Source: Anastrepha obliqua
Lineage: Eukaryota > Arthropoda > Insecta > Diptera > Tephritidae
Assembly (NCBI RefSeq): GCF_027943255.1
Contig: NC_072893.1
Coordinates: 29,596,001 to 29,660,000, forward strand
Direction: 5' to 3'
Length of the DNA: 64,000 nucleotides
A program made the position numbers and the translations under genes. Positions 22,169 through 33,579 of the stretch are shown here, in pieces (position 1 is the stretch's first letter; every line of letters begins with the position of its first letter). The notes beneath the pieces are model-generated. The model was not told the origin of the DNA and made no database searches. It was given only the letters and a program-made list of their open reading frames with translations.

Positions 22169-22910
22169 GAGGTTAGGGGTAGGCAGAATTTAAAAAAAAA
22201 TAAAATAAATAAAATAAAATAAAAATAAAATGGATTTTTTTTGTTTTGCATTTTCTTAAAGTATAGTATTTTAAAAACATTGTGTGAAAATTTGAGGTGA
22301 ATCCGACAAATTCTTCTCGAGTTATTCAACAATTAACAAAGGGCGCTCGGATGCTCCGGAGCGTTCAAGAGTAAGTAGCAAAACTTTAAATGCGTTTTTC
22401 TCAAAACTATATTTTTTGAACTGGTGATCACTGTAACTTAAAAACCGCTTGGTAGATTTCAATAAAATTTATACTGCTGTTGAAAAACATAAAAAATTCG
22501 TGCCTGATCGAAGGTTTTTTTTTTCAAAAATATCGATTTTTTTTAACAATTAACTGTCGGCTTTTTCTCGAAAATCTGAAAAGTATTTCCTGTTGTTGTA
22601 CTGTAAACTTTGAAAAAACAAAATGAAAAACTTCGATCAGGCACAAGATTATCTATTAATAAAACTAACTTGTCCGTTTGATTTTAGATGATTCTCTAAC
22701 GAGTTGTGATGATCACCGCAAGGGACTTCTGGAGAAACGAGCTCCACACAAACAGTGATAACTTTTACAATTAATTTCTTTTTTATTTGGCTAAAGTCAA
22801 GTCGAAACATGATGTATTTATGTCATGTTTTGATTTTTGTAAAATAAAGCAATTGACTAGCAAAAAAAAAAAGATTGAAATTTATCGGGCCTCTGACCAC
22901 CCCTAACCCC
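22169..22910 (+). mobile_element. Family C TTAA element, copy 1 (742 bp)
   Basis: It begins GAGGTTAGGGGTAGGCAGAA and ends CTGACCACCCCTAACCCC, with TTAA at 22165-22168 and 22911-22914. The body shares long stretches with copies at 25073-25895, 50713-52082 and (reversed) 45147-46513: TCGAGTTATTCAACAATTAA, CTGTAACTTAAAAACCGCTT, CTCCACACAAACAG. It has no open frame of note. Confidence 0.85.
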
Positions 22911-22914
22911 TTAA

Positions 22915-23880
22915 TTCATTACACAATTTGATAGCAAAAAACTTTCAACGCAGCCTATATGAGAAAAAAAAATTTAGTCGTTTTGAAAACTAAAGTTAAT
23001 TTACATTTCAACACAGAATTCACGATTGCGAAAATGAAGTTGATATCAAATTTCGGATTTTAAATCGTAAATGCATGTATGTATGTAGTAATATATAAAA
23101 AGTTCCATATGAATGCAAACTATTTACAACTGCTATTACACCAACACAACACACTCGCGTTGCACGATTGCATGATTGCTCAAAGTACTCGCGTATTAGC
23201 CCAGAGGACTCGTTTATCCTAAATCTGTATATTGCTATTTTTGCGCAGTAATTGTTGTTGTTAAGAAGCATACATACCTAGGCACGTATTTATACAACTC
23301 TATATTATATATACTTAGGTGTTAGAACTTGTTATTATAAAATACTTTGATGCCTCCATACATTTGTATGTGCATGCTTAGACACATAATATTACATATA
23401 TGTATGTATGTATGTATGTACAAACCTATTTTTTTAGTACTTAGTAATTCGTTTTAGCAAAAAAAAAATATTCATATTGTGACGTATATTTTGTATAATT
23501 ACAGAAATACAAATTTGCATGCCACAAATTGGGCATCCGTCTGTGTTTAATTGTGCGTACTACGTTCACTATTTCGCGACCTGCGATAATATCTTTATTA
23601 TTTACGGTTATTCATTCTATTACTAGTGCAACAACATGTGATTGAAGAGTAAAAGTGGCGAAGAGATTTGTATATTTTAATTAAACTTTAGCAACCAGTT
23701 CACACAAAGCTCATAGAGGCTGACTTTTTCGACGTTTCTTAAGTATTTGATGCAACATCATCGAATACTCTCCTGTAACATACACTTTTTTTAAGAAATG
23801 CATCTAATATTCTACCAATCTAGTAGCTCGTCTTCACACTCGAATAGCCAGAGTAAGACATTTCGTAAGCGAACGTTCGT
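22915..23880. other. AT-rich intergenic DNA
   Basis: A TATGTATG microsatellite lies near 23396-23421. No gene or repeat boundary is recognised. Confidence 0.4.
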
Positions 23881-23996
23881 TTAAGGGGAGCAGCTCCTCC
23901 AGCACTTTCATATTTCTCATTTTTCTTTGTTGCTTTAAAAAATCATTTACAATGTAAAGAATATCTTTTCAATGTTTTAAGCTTAAGGGGGAAAGT

Positions 23997-24646
23997 ACAT
24001 GTAAAATTTTCAAAAAATTCGATATTTTAAGATTATACTATGAAATTTTCATGCGGAAATTCCTAATATTATAGCTTCTATAGCCCATTAACTATATAGA
24101 GAGCGGTCCGCGTGCTCCTGTATCGCAAACTTCAAGCTCATTTATCTCGAAACTGTATTTTTAAAAACTGCTCGTGTTGTAACTCAAAAAGTTATCGACC
24201 GATTTATTTGAAGTTTGGTGCGGCCTTTCTGTACATTACTATCGGAAGGATAAACCTAAAATTTCAGATATTTCGCGTTGATAAATTACTTTCTGGGGGT
24301 TAAAAATGTCAATAAAATAGCCCTAAATTCTGACTTTTTTTCAAAGGCTTATTTTATAATTAATTTTATACTTGTTTTTTAATTTTATAGGTTCATCCTT
24401 TCCGTTAATATGTTAGAAAAAAAAAAACAATTTCATTTTTTTGTTTCAGATCGATAGATTAAGAGTAATAAATAGAGCAGGTTAGGGACCTCAAACAAAA
24501 ATTAATGATCCTGAGCCGCCATTTTGTACTCTCGAAAGGTTAAATAAAGTTGTTTTAAAGCTTCAAAATAATATTATTATTTTATCCCCTTTAAAAATAT
24601 GTTTAAAAAATGACCAATTTTGAGGCTTCTACATGGAATTCCCCCC
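23997..24646 (+). mobile_element. Family G TTAA element, 650 bp, nested in F
   Basis: The ends are GGGGGAAAGTACATGTA and TACATGGAATTCCCCCC, with TTAA at 23993-23996 and 24647-24650. In the uninterrupted family-F copy the same site reads AAGCTTAATAGAAAG (about 13507-13521), so removing G and one TTAA restores the F sequence. It is non-coding. Confidence 0.8.
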
Positions 24647-24805
24647 TTAATAGAAAGCCAAAAAAGTACCTATAAAGTCAGTGAAGTAATGAGCGTCGAA
24701 TGAAAGATAAGTAAGAACGAAAGCCCTTAATAGAAAGCCAAAAAAGTACCTATAAAGTCAGTGAAGTAATGAGCGTCGAATGAAAGATAAGTAAGAACAA
24801 AAACT
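24644..24805 (+). repeat. 81-bp direct tandem duplication
   Basis: The stretch starting CCCTTAATAGAAAGCC at 24644 is repeated from 24725 with one or two differences near the ends. The unit includes the last bases of the family-G element, so the duplication happened after G inserted. Confidence 0.85.
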
Positions 24806-25072
24806 TTAATCGCGTTTTTCTCGAAATACATTTTTTTCCGCGTTGTCGAATATAACTCAAAAAGTAATCAAAATTTCAAGTGAAAATTTTACAGGAATAT
24901 TCTTTAACGTATTGGCCTTTGCATGCACCTCAAATTGTATTTTAATTATCACTAAAAATACTGTTTTGATTAATTTGTTTATAAAAAAGTTCAATTTTTT
25001 TCTTTTTCATTTCAAATTTTCATTTTTTTTCGTTAAAAATAGGTAAGTGCAAAGCGGAATAACTTATTTTAG

Positions 25073-25895
25073 AGGGTTAGGGGTAGTCAAAATAAAAAAA
25101 AAAATGGATTTTTTTTGTTTTGCATTTTCTTAAAGTATAATATCTTAAAAATATTGCGTGAAAATTTGAAGTGAATCCGACAAATACTTTTCGAATTATT
25201 TAACAATTAACAAAGGGCGGTCGGGCGGTCCGAAATCGATAGTAAAACTTTAAATGCGTTTTTCTCAAAACTATGTTTTTGAACTGGTGATCACTGTAAC
25301 TTAAAAACCGCTTGGTAGATTTCAATAAAATTTATACTGCTTTTGAAAAACATAAAAAACTCGTGCGTGATCGATTCGATTTTTTAAAACAATTAATTGT
25401 CGGTTTTTTTGTCGAAAATCTGAAAAATATTTCCTGAGGCCGCCATATTGTTAATTTGGAAAGAAAAGGCACAAGATTATCTATCAATAAAACTAATTTC
25501 TCCCGTCCGATTGATTTTAGATGAATCTCCAAGGACTTGTGATGATCACGGATGATGTGATGTCGTTCCCACGACAGTCGGTTCTACGTAACCGGAACGA
25601 CTCGGATTTATATCCGGCCAAGGATTGTCACTTTAGCAGCATTCCTCCTATATGCACGAGGAATGTTTATGCTCCTACAACAATCACCGCAAGGGACTTC
25701 TGGAGAAACGGGCTCCACACAAACAGCGATAGCTTTTGCAATTATTATTATTTTTTTTTTTGAAATTTTGCTAAAATCAAGTCGAAACATGATGCATTAA
25801 TGCTATATTTTTATTTTTGTAAAATAAATCAATTGAGTAGCAAAAAAAATTATTGAAAATCATCATTTTTTCGGGGCTCTGACACCCCTAACCGC
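25073..25895 (+). mobile_element. Family C TTAA element, copy 2 (823 bp)
   Basis: The ends are AGGGTTAGGGGTAGTC and GACACCCCTAACCGC, flanked by TTAG (25069-25072, one base off) and TTAA (25896-25899). It is nested in the long family-F copy. Within it, 25555-25685 is an inserted family-B repeat that interrupts the consensus GATGATCACCGCAAGGG and leaves ATCAC on both sides. Confidence 0.8.
25555..25686 (+). repeat. Family B repeat inserted in a family-C element
   Basis: It contains CCACGACAGTCGGTTCTACG, ACCGGAACGACTCGGATTTA and TATCCGGCCAAGGATTGTC, plus a short hairpin GGAATG, ending TTTATGCTCCTACAACAA. Copies at 18793-18905, 59568-59665 and 28920-29015 share the core. Its clean interruption of family C shows it is mobile. 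Confidence 0.6.
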
Positions 25896-26267
25896 TTAAT
25901 GAAAAATTTTTGTCTAGTTGATTTCAGTTGATTACAAGAGCCTGTACATTCCACGGCGCAAATTGAAGGAGCCACGTTATAACAGCTGTAGCGCCGCAAT
26001 TGGCTTTTATTTTATTTTATTTTATTTTTTTTTGTTTTAATTATTGATTTCTTTTTTAATTTTTGTTTTTTTGTTTTAATTTTTGTCTTGTTTTAAGTTT
26101 TTTTTTTAAGTTTTTTTTTTAAGTTTTTTTTAATTTTTTTTTAATTTTTTTTTTAATTTTTGTATATCCATTTAAGCATAGAATTTATTTTAACATAAAA
26201 AATACTCTCAGTTTTTCGCAAAAAGTTATTGAAAAACTCGTTGTCTGGAGGAGCTGCCCGCCTTAAG

Positions 26268-27225
26268 CATTTTCCCTCTGAAGTGCGACTCCATTCGTCG
26301 TCATCAGCCAGCCACTTTTACTCATTTTATTATATTCAAATATTCAAATGTAATTTACTGTTAAGGATAGTGACACTATGTTGCAATTTCTATGTATTTT
26401 ATAATTTGATTGATTCAAATTGTGACAAAATTTCACGTCTCATTTTCCTACTTATTAAATATGAAAATCCCACCGTCGCGTCAAATGAGAAAAAACGCTG
26501 TAGAATGATCTTCTTTTCTAGTTGCATTCTCACCTACAGTCGGTGGGGAACTAATTTTGGTGGCATTACTCGTATTCTCACGTTATTTAATTTATTTATG
26601 TATTTAATTTTATTCACTTTTATATATTTTTTTATATTGGGCTAAATGGTTTCAGTCCACTTATTTAGAACATCAAAAGCAATGATTGCAACGGACTGCT
26701 AAGGCTACATTTTGTGTGGTATCTGCACGAATATAATTAATTTTTTTTTGTTTTTGTTTTTTGTTAAGGTTAAGCGTTTTTCTTGTTGGTTTGTATATGT
26801 TTGACTATTTCAATACAATTACAAAACGGGAAATTTTAAAATCTCGTATGTTTGTATTTAATTGCGCAAACTTTAATTATCGATTACTGTCACAACAAAA
26901 GTTTCAATCGAGTGATGATGGGTGAAATGCATTTTCATGAAATGCACGATTTATGTACGCTTAAACGCAGTAATAATTAGAAAGTTTATGTACTATAAAT
27001 ACAAATTCGCACTTTTTTTAGTTTACGACTGTATATGCTTTTATCTACGTAGATCAGATTACTACATACACTTCGTATTTGAAAATTCAAAAAAAAAAAA
27101 AAACAAAAAAAAAAGTTCCTCAACTATCAAATATCACGCAAATAATATGCATATAAAATTTTTAATTTATACATATAAATATATACGTCTGCAGTGTTGA
27201 GTTATTAGTTAGAACGCACGAATTC
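26268..27225. other. AT-rich DNA, probable insomniac 3' UTR and downstream
   Basis: No separate gene is seen; the frame 26229-26645 has no recognisable domain. The part next to 27226 is likely the 3' UTR of the minus-strand gene. An A-run lies near 27090-27115. Confidence 0.35.
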
Positions 27226-30200
27226 TTACATTCTAGAGCCTTTCTGCTGAAGCACCTTGGCGCGATCGTTCAGCTCCAGTTCGCGACCCGTTGACGATCC
27301 GCACTCCTTTGAGACTACACACAAAAACTCATTATTTTCGAATGGGCCATAGTTTGTGTACTGCATGCCAACGCTAATTAGTTGTTCAAATCGCCAACCA
27401 TCCGATAAAGTTGAGATCATCTATAGATGTTGAAGTAAATACATGAAATAAAAAATACATAATTATTTTTACATAGTCGCGCACTTCATTTATATTTCCA
27501 ACATTGAAACTACCTGAGTTAATTCTTGTTCGCGACATTGCAGCACACGATAAACACGTTTCTTATCGGCATGTGGTCGCTGGAAAGAGGAAAAAATATA
27601 TACCTTTACATGTCTGCTTTGTTACAACAGTTAAATATGCAAAGCTCACCTGATCCCTATGGTTTATACACTCCTTCAACAGCGTTATCAGCTGTGTCAC
27701 ATTGTAGAATTCAGCTTCCTCTAGAACTCCTTCCTCGGAGACGCCATCTAAAACTAATTTGCCGTGTCGCAAATAGTTCAGTACTGGCGCAAAATACTTT
27801 GGGTCTCTATCAATAAGATAAGCGCCTGTCTCATCCTGCAAGCAATTGCAATATAAATTACATGGTAAAGATATGAACAAAAATAAATGAAGACTGCAAA
27901 AACTTCTACAATTATCGTAAAATGTACGTTGAATCATAGTGGGTTGTCTAGAAAGTGCGGAAAACACATTTTTTATTGCTCTTTATGTAAATTTTGTTTT
28001 CTAACAGAGTTCGGGCAATGGCAAATCTGATATTGTATTTTTGCCAATGAAACAGCTCCACATAAAAAAATATCTGCCATTCGGAGTCTTCTCAAAACTG
28101 TAGTTACCTGCATTTGTGAAACAACATCAACACGCACACCACAAATAGGAGAAGGTGCTCGGCCAAATACCTAACAGAAGTGTACGCGCCAATTATTTAT
28201 TTTATTTTATGTACACTTTTGATCGATGACTGTTCGCTATATTTCGGATAGAGCCAATATTTCATAGGGTGCAAAACTCAATACCATTCGATCAATATAT
28301 CAATGATTCCCAGTTGTTGTTGTAGCAGTTTAATATACCCTTCACCCTTCTCATGCTGCACATAGATTGGGTATGTCGAGCTCTGTTCTGAATAAGTAGG
28401 AGTTTAACCTGCTACAGTATTCAGAACGTAATTGAGCCAAAGTTACGCGGGTCTCGCGAGGCAGCCGAAGCCCTTCGTCTGCAATAGGTGGTGGTTGGAC
28501 TCCGGTAACGGCATTCGGGGGTCGGGGGTCGAGAGTTAAGGAAGGTGGTAAGGGTCTTCTAATGAATATCCTTTAATGTCTGTCTGTATACTGTCCGGTC
28601 CAGTAGTTCTAATTGTGTTTTGTCCTAGATCTCGTCAGTGTAGTTGAAGAGTTATCTCCTGACGTGCCTTGTGCCTTGTAGAATATCATCTAATACCGTG
28701 AAGTGGCTGTATGTGTCGAAAGCCTTCTTCAGGTCCAGTGCTACTAGGACCATCCTCTCGGAGCGTCGGTTTTGATAGAGCCCACGGTTTACCCGGGTTT
28801 TTATAGCAGTAGGTGCATGGTGATACTGTGCACTTTGCGGAATCCATGCTGATGTGTGGCTGGGGTCAGGTGTTTCGTGTAGAGAGCAAGTAGCTGTTCT
28901 TGAAGAGTCTAATAGTCATTCCCATGGCAGCCGATCCTACATTACCGGAATGGCTAGGGGTTCTTCCGACTAAGGGCTGCTGTCCGAGTAAACTAACCCT
29001 GTTTAGTGCACCGTACCTCAAAATTTTCCAATCAAACTCTCTGCTTATGCCGGATCAGCACAGGTGGATATTGTCAAGGTTGTTGTTGTTGTTGTAGCAG
29101 TTTACAAAACCCTACATAACGCTAGACCAGGAAGCAGGCTGTTTCGGCAGTGTCACGCCAACAGGGGAGCGGAGTCCTCGAAGCGTACTCAGTTAATTTT
29201 GTCGAAGTTAATGTAGGTACGGGGGTTCGCGGAAATCAAAAGTTGGCAGGTTTATCGATCGAAATGATAATGAGTAAATGGGCTGAAGAACGCCATCTCT
29301 GCGTTTGTCCAGCATTATTAAATACGCGTTTAAAATGCCTGGGAGCCCCACTGTTTGAAGGTGTGGAAATCGTCTCAAAAGCGGATCTCCCAGCTCTGCT
29401 TAGATTCGCCAAATTCGTTGACATCCTACATGATGTCTACTTTCAGTATTCATAGAGGTTGGACTCCATCTGGTATCACTAGAGACCAAAAGGTCTATGC
29501 GTGGCTTAATGCCAAACAGGGTAACCTAACCTAAATGGGCTAAAGCTTGAGATGTTATGTTACTTATCAGACCAGCGCTAGCAACCGTTAGGTTGTTGTT
29601 GTCGTTGTTCATGTAGCAACTTTTTCCAGGACATATATAGAGATTATGCAAATTTTAGCTAAATATTTAAATGATGATTGATAGGCACAGATATTTACAA
29701 ATATCAGCAAAATGTTCACACCGAAAAGGAGCGAACTCGTGCACTACTCTTTTTCTAGTCGCCTTTATTTTTGTAAATATCTATGTTTTTACATGTGAGT
29801 TAATCCTTTTTTACAAAAAAAAAAAATTAAAATGCTAGGTCAGGTTAGGTTGACCTGGCTGGCAGAAAGCCATCACAAAATGCTATGAAAATATAAATTT
29901 TTTAAATCATACTTCAATGCAAATAAATTTTCACTAATTACACCGAAAACATTTTTTTTTAATTTCGATCTATAAAATACTACTATTAAACTCAATATCT
30001 AAGTTAACAGCCATTCATCGACAATTTGTTACTGAACTTTTTATGCAACCCAATACTACGGCAAAGAACCAATACAAAGTGCAATCAAATATTTATTTGA
30101 GCTCAGTTGGACTGACTTTGAACTAAATAGCAAATTGGGGCGTACTATTGTTTATGTATGCAACTAATTTGTCTCCCTCATTTTTGTTGTACCTCAAAAC

Positions 30201-30571
30201 AATAACCTACATTTTCTGCATTTTCAAACGCAAGTTCACCAGCGACTTTGCTACACTTCAACGAGGTTTTGTCTATATCTATTTTGTTTTTTTTTTTTTT
30301 TTTTCTTTTTGACTATTACTAACCATTTACTACGAATTTTATTGTTACTGCCTCTTTTGTATACGCATGTAGATAGTTTAATTCTTACCCGATCTGATAT
30401 TAAGTCACAATCCTCTTGTATTAGACGAGATAGAAACGAATTTGGGTCACGGGAGAGTGTCGTCTTTGTTGTTAGGAAATATGTGCCACCCACATTCAGC
30501 TTCACCCACTGGTCGGTGCCCTGCTTTTTCAGCATTGGACTTTTGCGTGAATTTATATTTATTGTTGTCAT
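27226..30571 (-). CDS. inc: Insomniac / KCTD5-like BTB adaptor
   Basis: There are four coding exons on the minus strand: 30571-30389, 27835-27650, 27579-27514 and 27420-27226, giving 209 residues. All junctions are GT-AG and in phase. Residues about 21-120 are a T1-type BTB domain ([19 protein letters not shown], then [19 protein letters not shown]). The C-terminal half has [15 protein letters not shown] and ends KGSRM, as KCTD5 proteins do. Family knowledge: insomniac is a substrate adaptor of Cullin-3 ubiquitin ligase needed for normal sleep in Drosophila, acting in cytosol as an oligomer. Intron 1 (2.55 kb) is filled with SINE, LINE and family-B remnants. The start at 30571 is preceded by no in-frame Met and matches the usual family length. 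The stop overlaps a donor-like GTAAGA (see findings). Confidence 0.93.
28046..28196 (+). repeat. SINE family S, 3' part, in insomniac intron 1
   Basis: It reads AATATCTGCCATTCGGAGTC, GAAACAACATCAACACGC, CACCACAAATAGGAG and TCGGCCAAATACCTAACAGA, ending in GCGCCAATTATTTATT. The tRNA-like head is missing. It is oriented opposite to the host gene. Confidence 0.6.
28560..28880 (-). mobile_element. LINE reverse-transcriptase fragment in insomniac intron 1
   Basis: On the minus strand the decayed text reads [12 protein letters not shown] followed by a region matching the LDLKKAFDT core of R1/Jockey-type reverse transcriptases, with stops and frameshifts. The neighbouring stretches 28320-28560 and 28890-29540 also look like repeat debris (TTGTTGTTGTAGCAG borders, a family-B piece at 28920-29015, and CTAACCTAA at 29524-29533), but I could not assign them firmly. 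Confidence 0.5.
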
Positions 30572-30579
30572 AATTGTAT

Positions 30580-31740
30580 CACTTCGTAGATACTAAAGCA
30601 GAACTTAATTCTAGTTTTAAGCCTATAGCTTTGCTCTAATTTTCAAGGATACTTTCTTAAACGAATTCAAGCTGAAAAAAATTAACAGTTGTTTAGCAAA
30701 TAAATAAGCTTCAGAAAATAAAAACAATTGCACGTGGATGTTTATGCACCTGGAGTATGTCTATTTTTGCTGTGTGAGACTACGCTCTTCCTTTGCAGGA
30801 TTTGTTAATTCCCGCACAATTAGTTGTTGTAGAGCAGGATAAACTCAGCTACGGCAATCACAATAGACAACTTTTCACCTTCAGCATATATGGAATGTTT
30901 CCTAACTTCTTGCAATCGCGCTCTTTACCCGGACAATGGTGCAATTTATGATGATGCACTTAGCTGCAATTTTATTTTCCTTTTAATTGATCAATCACGG
31001 GCCACCAAATCTGCCTGGTAATTTCATTTATTGCTAGTCTTTTTGCTTAAATTTTTTATAAAATAAGTATATCTTTTATCTTAGAAAATGAGAGTATGCA
31101 GTTTTGAGAATCAATTCCGCCTCCAATTATTTAATTCCGCTTTTTTAATTTATTAATAACACAGTTTACATTCCTTTTCACCAGCTCTGCCAGTTTCATT
31201 CAATACTCGCTCGATTACCTCTTTTACCTCTTTTTTCCTTAAATTGTTTTCAGAGAAGGTAGATATTCGGTCGCCTTGATGTCATATATTTCGCCTGCTC
31301 TGACAGAGTTGTATAGCAGGGTTGTACACCACGCACTGATTGCTGTCAACCCTACTTCGATAAGTTGCCAATAATGTATTTTATCGATTGTTTGCCTTGA
31401 ATAATGCCTATACGCAATGGAAAATCAGACTTTTTTCAATTACATGAGTATGAAATACACAAATTGTAATTTATTTAAAAAATTTGAAACGCTTTTTAAG
31501 TGTTTAAAATTATTTTCGCACTGTTGTCCCAGTATCATTAATAAAACTTCAGCCTTTATTTGATTATGTGTCATTTATTTAATTTATTAATAATCTTTTG
31601 ATAATTTTTTTAATTTTTATTTCTGTTGTTAATATTAGAAGTTGATTAAATTGCATTTTTAATTTGATTTTATTGATATGTTAAGAATAAATATATTTTG
31701 TTATAATTTTCTTGTAATCTGGCAGCGCTTTGTAACAACG
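30580..31740. promoter_or_regulatory. Shared upstream region of insomniac and ACBP
   Basis: The two genes are transcribed away from each other from this 1.4-kb interval. CGATAA and TATCGAT elements occur near 31360-31390 (TTCGATAAGTTGCC, TTTTATCGATTG), which resemble DREF/BEAF-type sites common in fly housekeeping promoters. No TATA box is evident. Exact start sites are not determinable from sequence. Confidence 0.4.
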
Positions 31741-31949
31741 ACTGGTGAGAAGACACTCACCCGGCGAATTTCACTTATCAATTATTAATCGAACGGTAAG
31801 CACTAAGCACGTAGAAGGTTAAAAGCTTTTGTATTTTATTTGAATCATTCAAGAAATAAGATATAGAGTGCATTAAATAATCTGAAATAAAAATATATTT
31901 AAACCTTTTTCCAGTTTCGTATATACCCAGCGATAAAAGATCAATAAAA

Positions 31950-32640
31950 ATGGTCAGCCAAGAGGTAATTATGAAAATTTTCACTTGCTAACAGGGTGCG
32001 GCCGCAAGTGACCCTTTAGTATCCAGCCTCTAGACTTACTTAGGAAACATTTTTCTCTTGTTCCACAGGATTTTGATAAAGCCGCCGAGAATGTTAAAAA
32101 TTTAACTTCCACCCCATCCGATAATGATTTATTGGAATTGTACAGTTTATTTAAACAGGCGACAGTGGGGGATTGCAACACCGGTAAGACTACCCATAAA
32201 TATTTCCTCTACTTATCACACGATTTTTATGACTATAATGCGATTATGATTAATACAACTATATATAAGGAGCTATCATTTTAGCAGATAAGAATTTTAT
32301 GGTGTTACCATCAATAAGGTGGCGAAAATATTATATATAAATATTACATTTGAAAACTTAGTTAAAACTAATTACGTGTCCCTAGTTGTTACTTTGACCT
32401 GCGTAACCTCGAACTATGCCCTTATCTATATACATACATACGTACATACTATACTACTGTAACTTAAAATATTATATGCTTATATGATGCATTACAGATA
32501 AGCCCGGTTTCTTGGACTTCAAAGGCAAAGCAAAATGGGAAGCCTGGAACAATCGCAAGGGGACGTCGAAAGATGATGCTATGAATTCTTATGTCGAGAA
32601 AGTAAAAGCCTTGGTTCAAGCTCATGGGCTGAAAGCTTAA
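31950..32640 (+). CDS. Acyl-CoA-binding protein (ACBP/DBI)
   Basis: There are three coding exons: 31950-31964, 32069-32183 and 32498-32640, giving 90 residues, the normal length of this single-domain family. Tyr30 and FKQA (33-36) together with KAKWEAW (54-60) form the acyl-CoA binding groove; the C-terminus is AHGLKA. Family knowledge: a cytosolic carrier that binds long-chain acyl-CoA esters with high affinity, buffering them and delivering them to lipid synthesis and beta-oxidation. The five-codon first exon (MVSQE) is typical of fly Acbp genes. A 5' UTR exon probably ends at the donor ACTG/GTGAGA near 31743, with an acceptor TTCCAG at 31914. Which of the several fly Acbp paralogues it matches cannot be settled here. 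Confidence 0.93.
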
Positions 32641-33579
32641 AAACAAAAATATAATTAAAAAATTATAAATATGAATTTGTGATTCAAAAAATGCTATTGA
32701 ATGGCAGATTAATCAACTACCATTTAAATATTCCCTTTGCTATGACTTGGTAATGAATTTTGCAAGAATTATAAAAAATAAGAATACACCTTATATTTCA
32801 AAACGCACGTTTTAATGCACAATTTTCTACAGTTTATTAACACGAAAGTCGTAATCTTTACAAATTTTTGTATTTATGAGTGTTATAAAAATATAGAAAT
32901 AACTTAAAAACGCACTTGTGTCGATAATACTATATCAGAGTATTCTGAGGAATTTGTTATAAAGGGAAATGTAAATTTTAGCACATTATTTGCGTGCTAA
33001 AGAGAAATATCATCTATCGCGTCGTTTAAAAATATATGCGATTTAAGCATCTCATAAATCCCTCTAAGGGCAAACTGAGTATACTGACTGGCATTCTCAC
33101 AGGTCACAGCAGATTGCGCAGCCTGTCCAGGCTCGGTACTTGGTCCACCGACTCTTGTCGTTTTTGCGAGCAATCCCCGAAAACTGCAATACAACTTCTT
33201 CTCGAATGCCATGCCATAGGGAGAAGATGTAGACATCTCGACATACTCGGCTCAATTTTAGGTTTACTGAGGGAACAGCGTTTGAATGAGGTAATGTGAT
33301 GAGTAAAGAGCACAAAAGGCCTTTAGGTCGAAGTGCAAACGTTCCGTTAATCGAATTTTAATATTCTATGCCTTTATGCAAAAAAAGTATTCAATGTTGT
33401 TGTTGTTGTAGCAGTGTTTTATGTTATTAGTAGTTGCTTATTAAAAGGAAGTGTTCTCGCGACGTTCGTGTGCACGCTATCAGAACTACCCGGACTTATA
33501 CACAGGCAACGGCTGTCACTACAACCGGATAATGCGAAAATTGCTACGAAGTATTTTACATCCTTCCAACAGCAGTTAA
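32641..33579 (+). other. ACBP 3' flank and LINE/family-B debris
   Basis: No gene. 33050-33250 (plus) reads LTGILTGHSRLRSLSRLG, DSCRFCEQSPKTA and LLECHAIGRRCRHL, the RNase H/knuckle tail of a LINE (TGH..CR-C-E..H..C), broken and short. 33396-33420 is TTGTTGTTGTTGTAGCAG, a family-B-type border, followed by diverged family-B text to about 33530. Confidence 0.5.

Larger units (their letters stand above)
23885..26263 (+). mobile_element. Family F TTAA element, long nested copy
   Basis: The left end is GGGGAGCAGCTCCTCCAGCA with TTAA at 23881-23884. The right end is CTGGAGGAGCTGCCCGCC with TTAA at 26264-26267. Segments 23885-23992, 24651-24985 and 26161-26263 align in order with the short copy at 13418-13856. 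The rest consists of insertions: a family-G element, an 81-bp duplication, a family-C element carrying a family-B repeat, and unexplained T-rich text (25900-26160). Confidence 0.7.

Noticed and set aside
26229..26645. 138-codon plus-strand frame
   Set aside because: It begins in the end of a family-F transposon and shows no domain.
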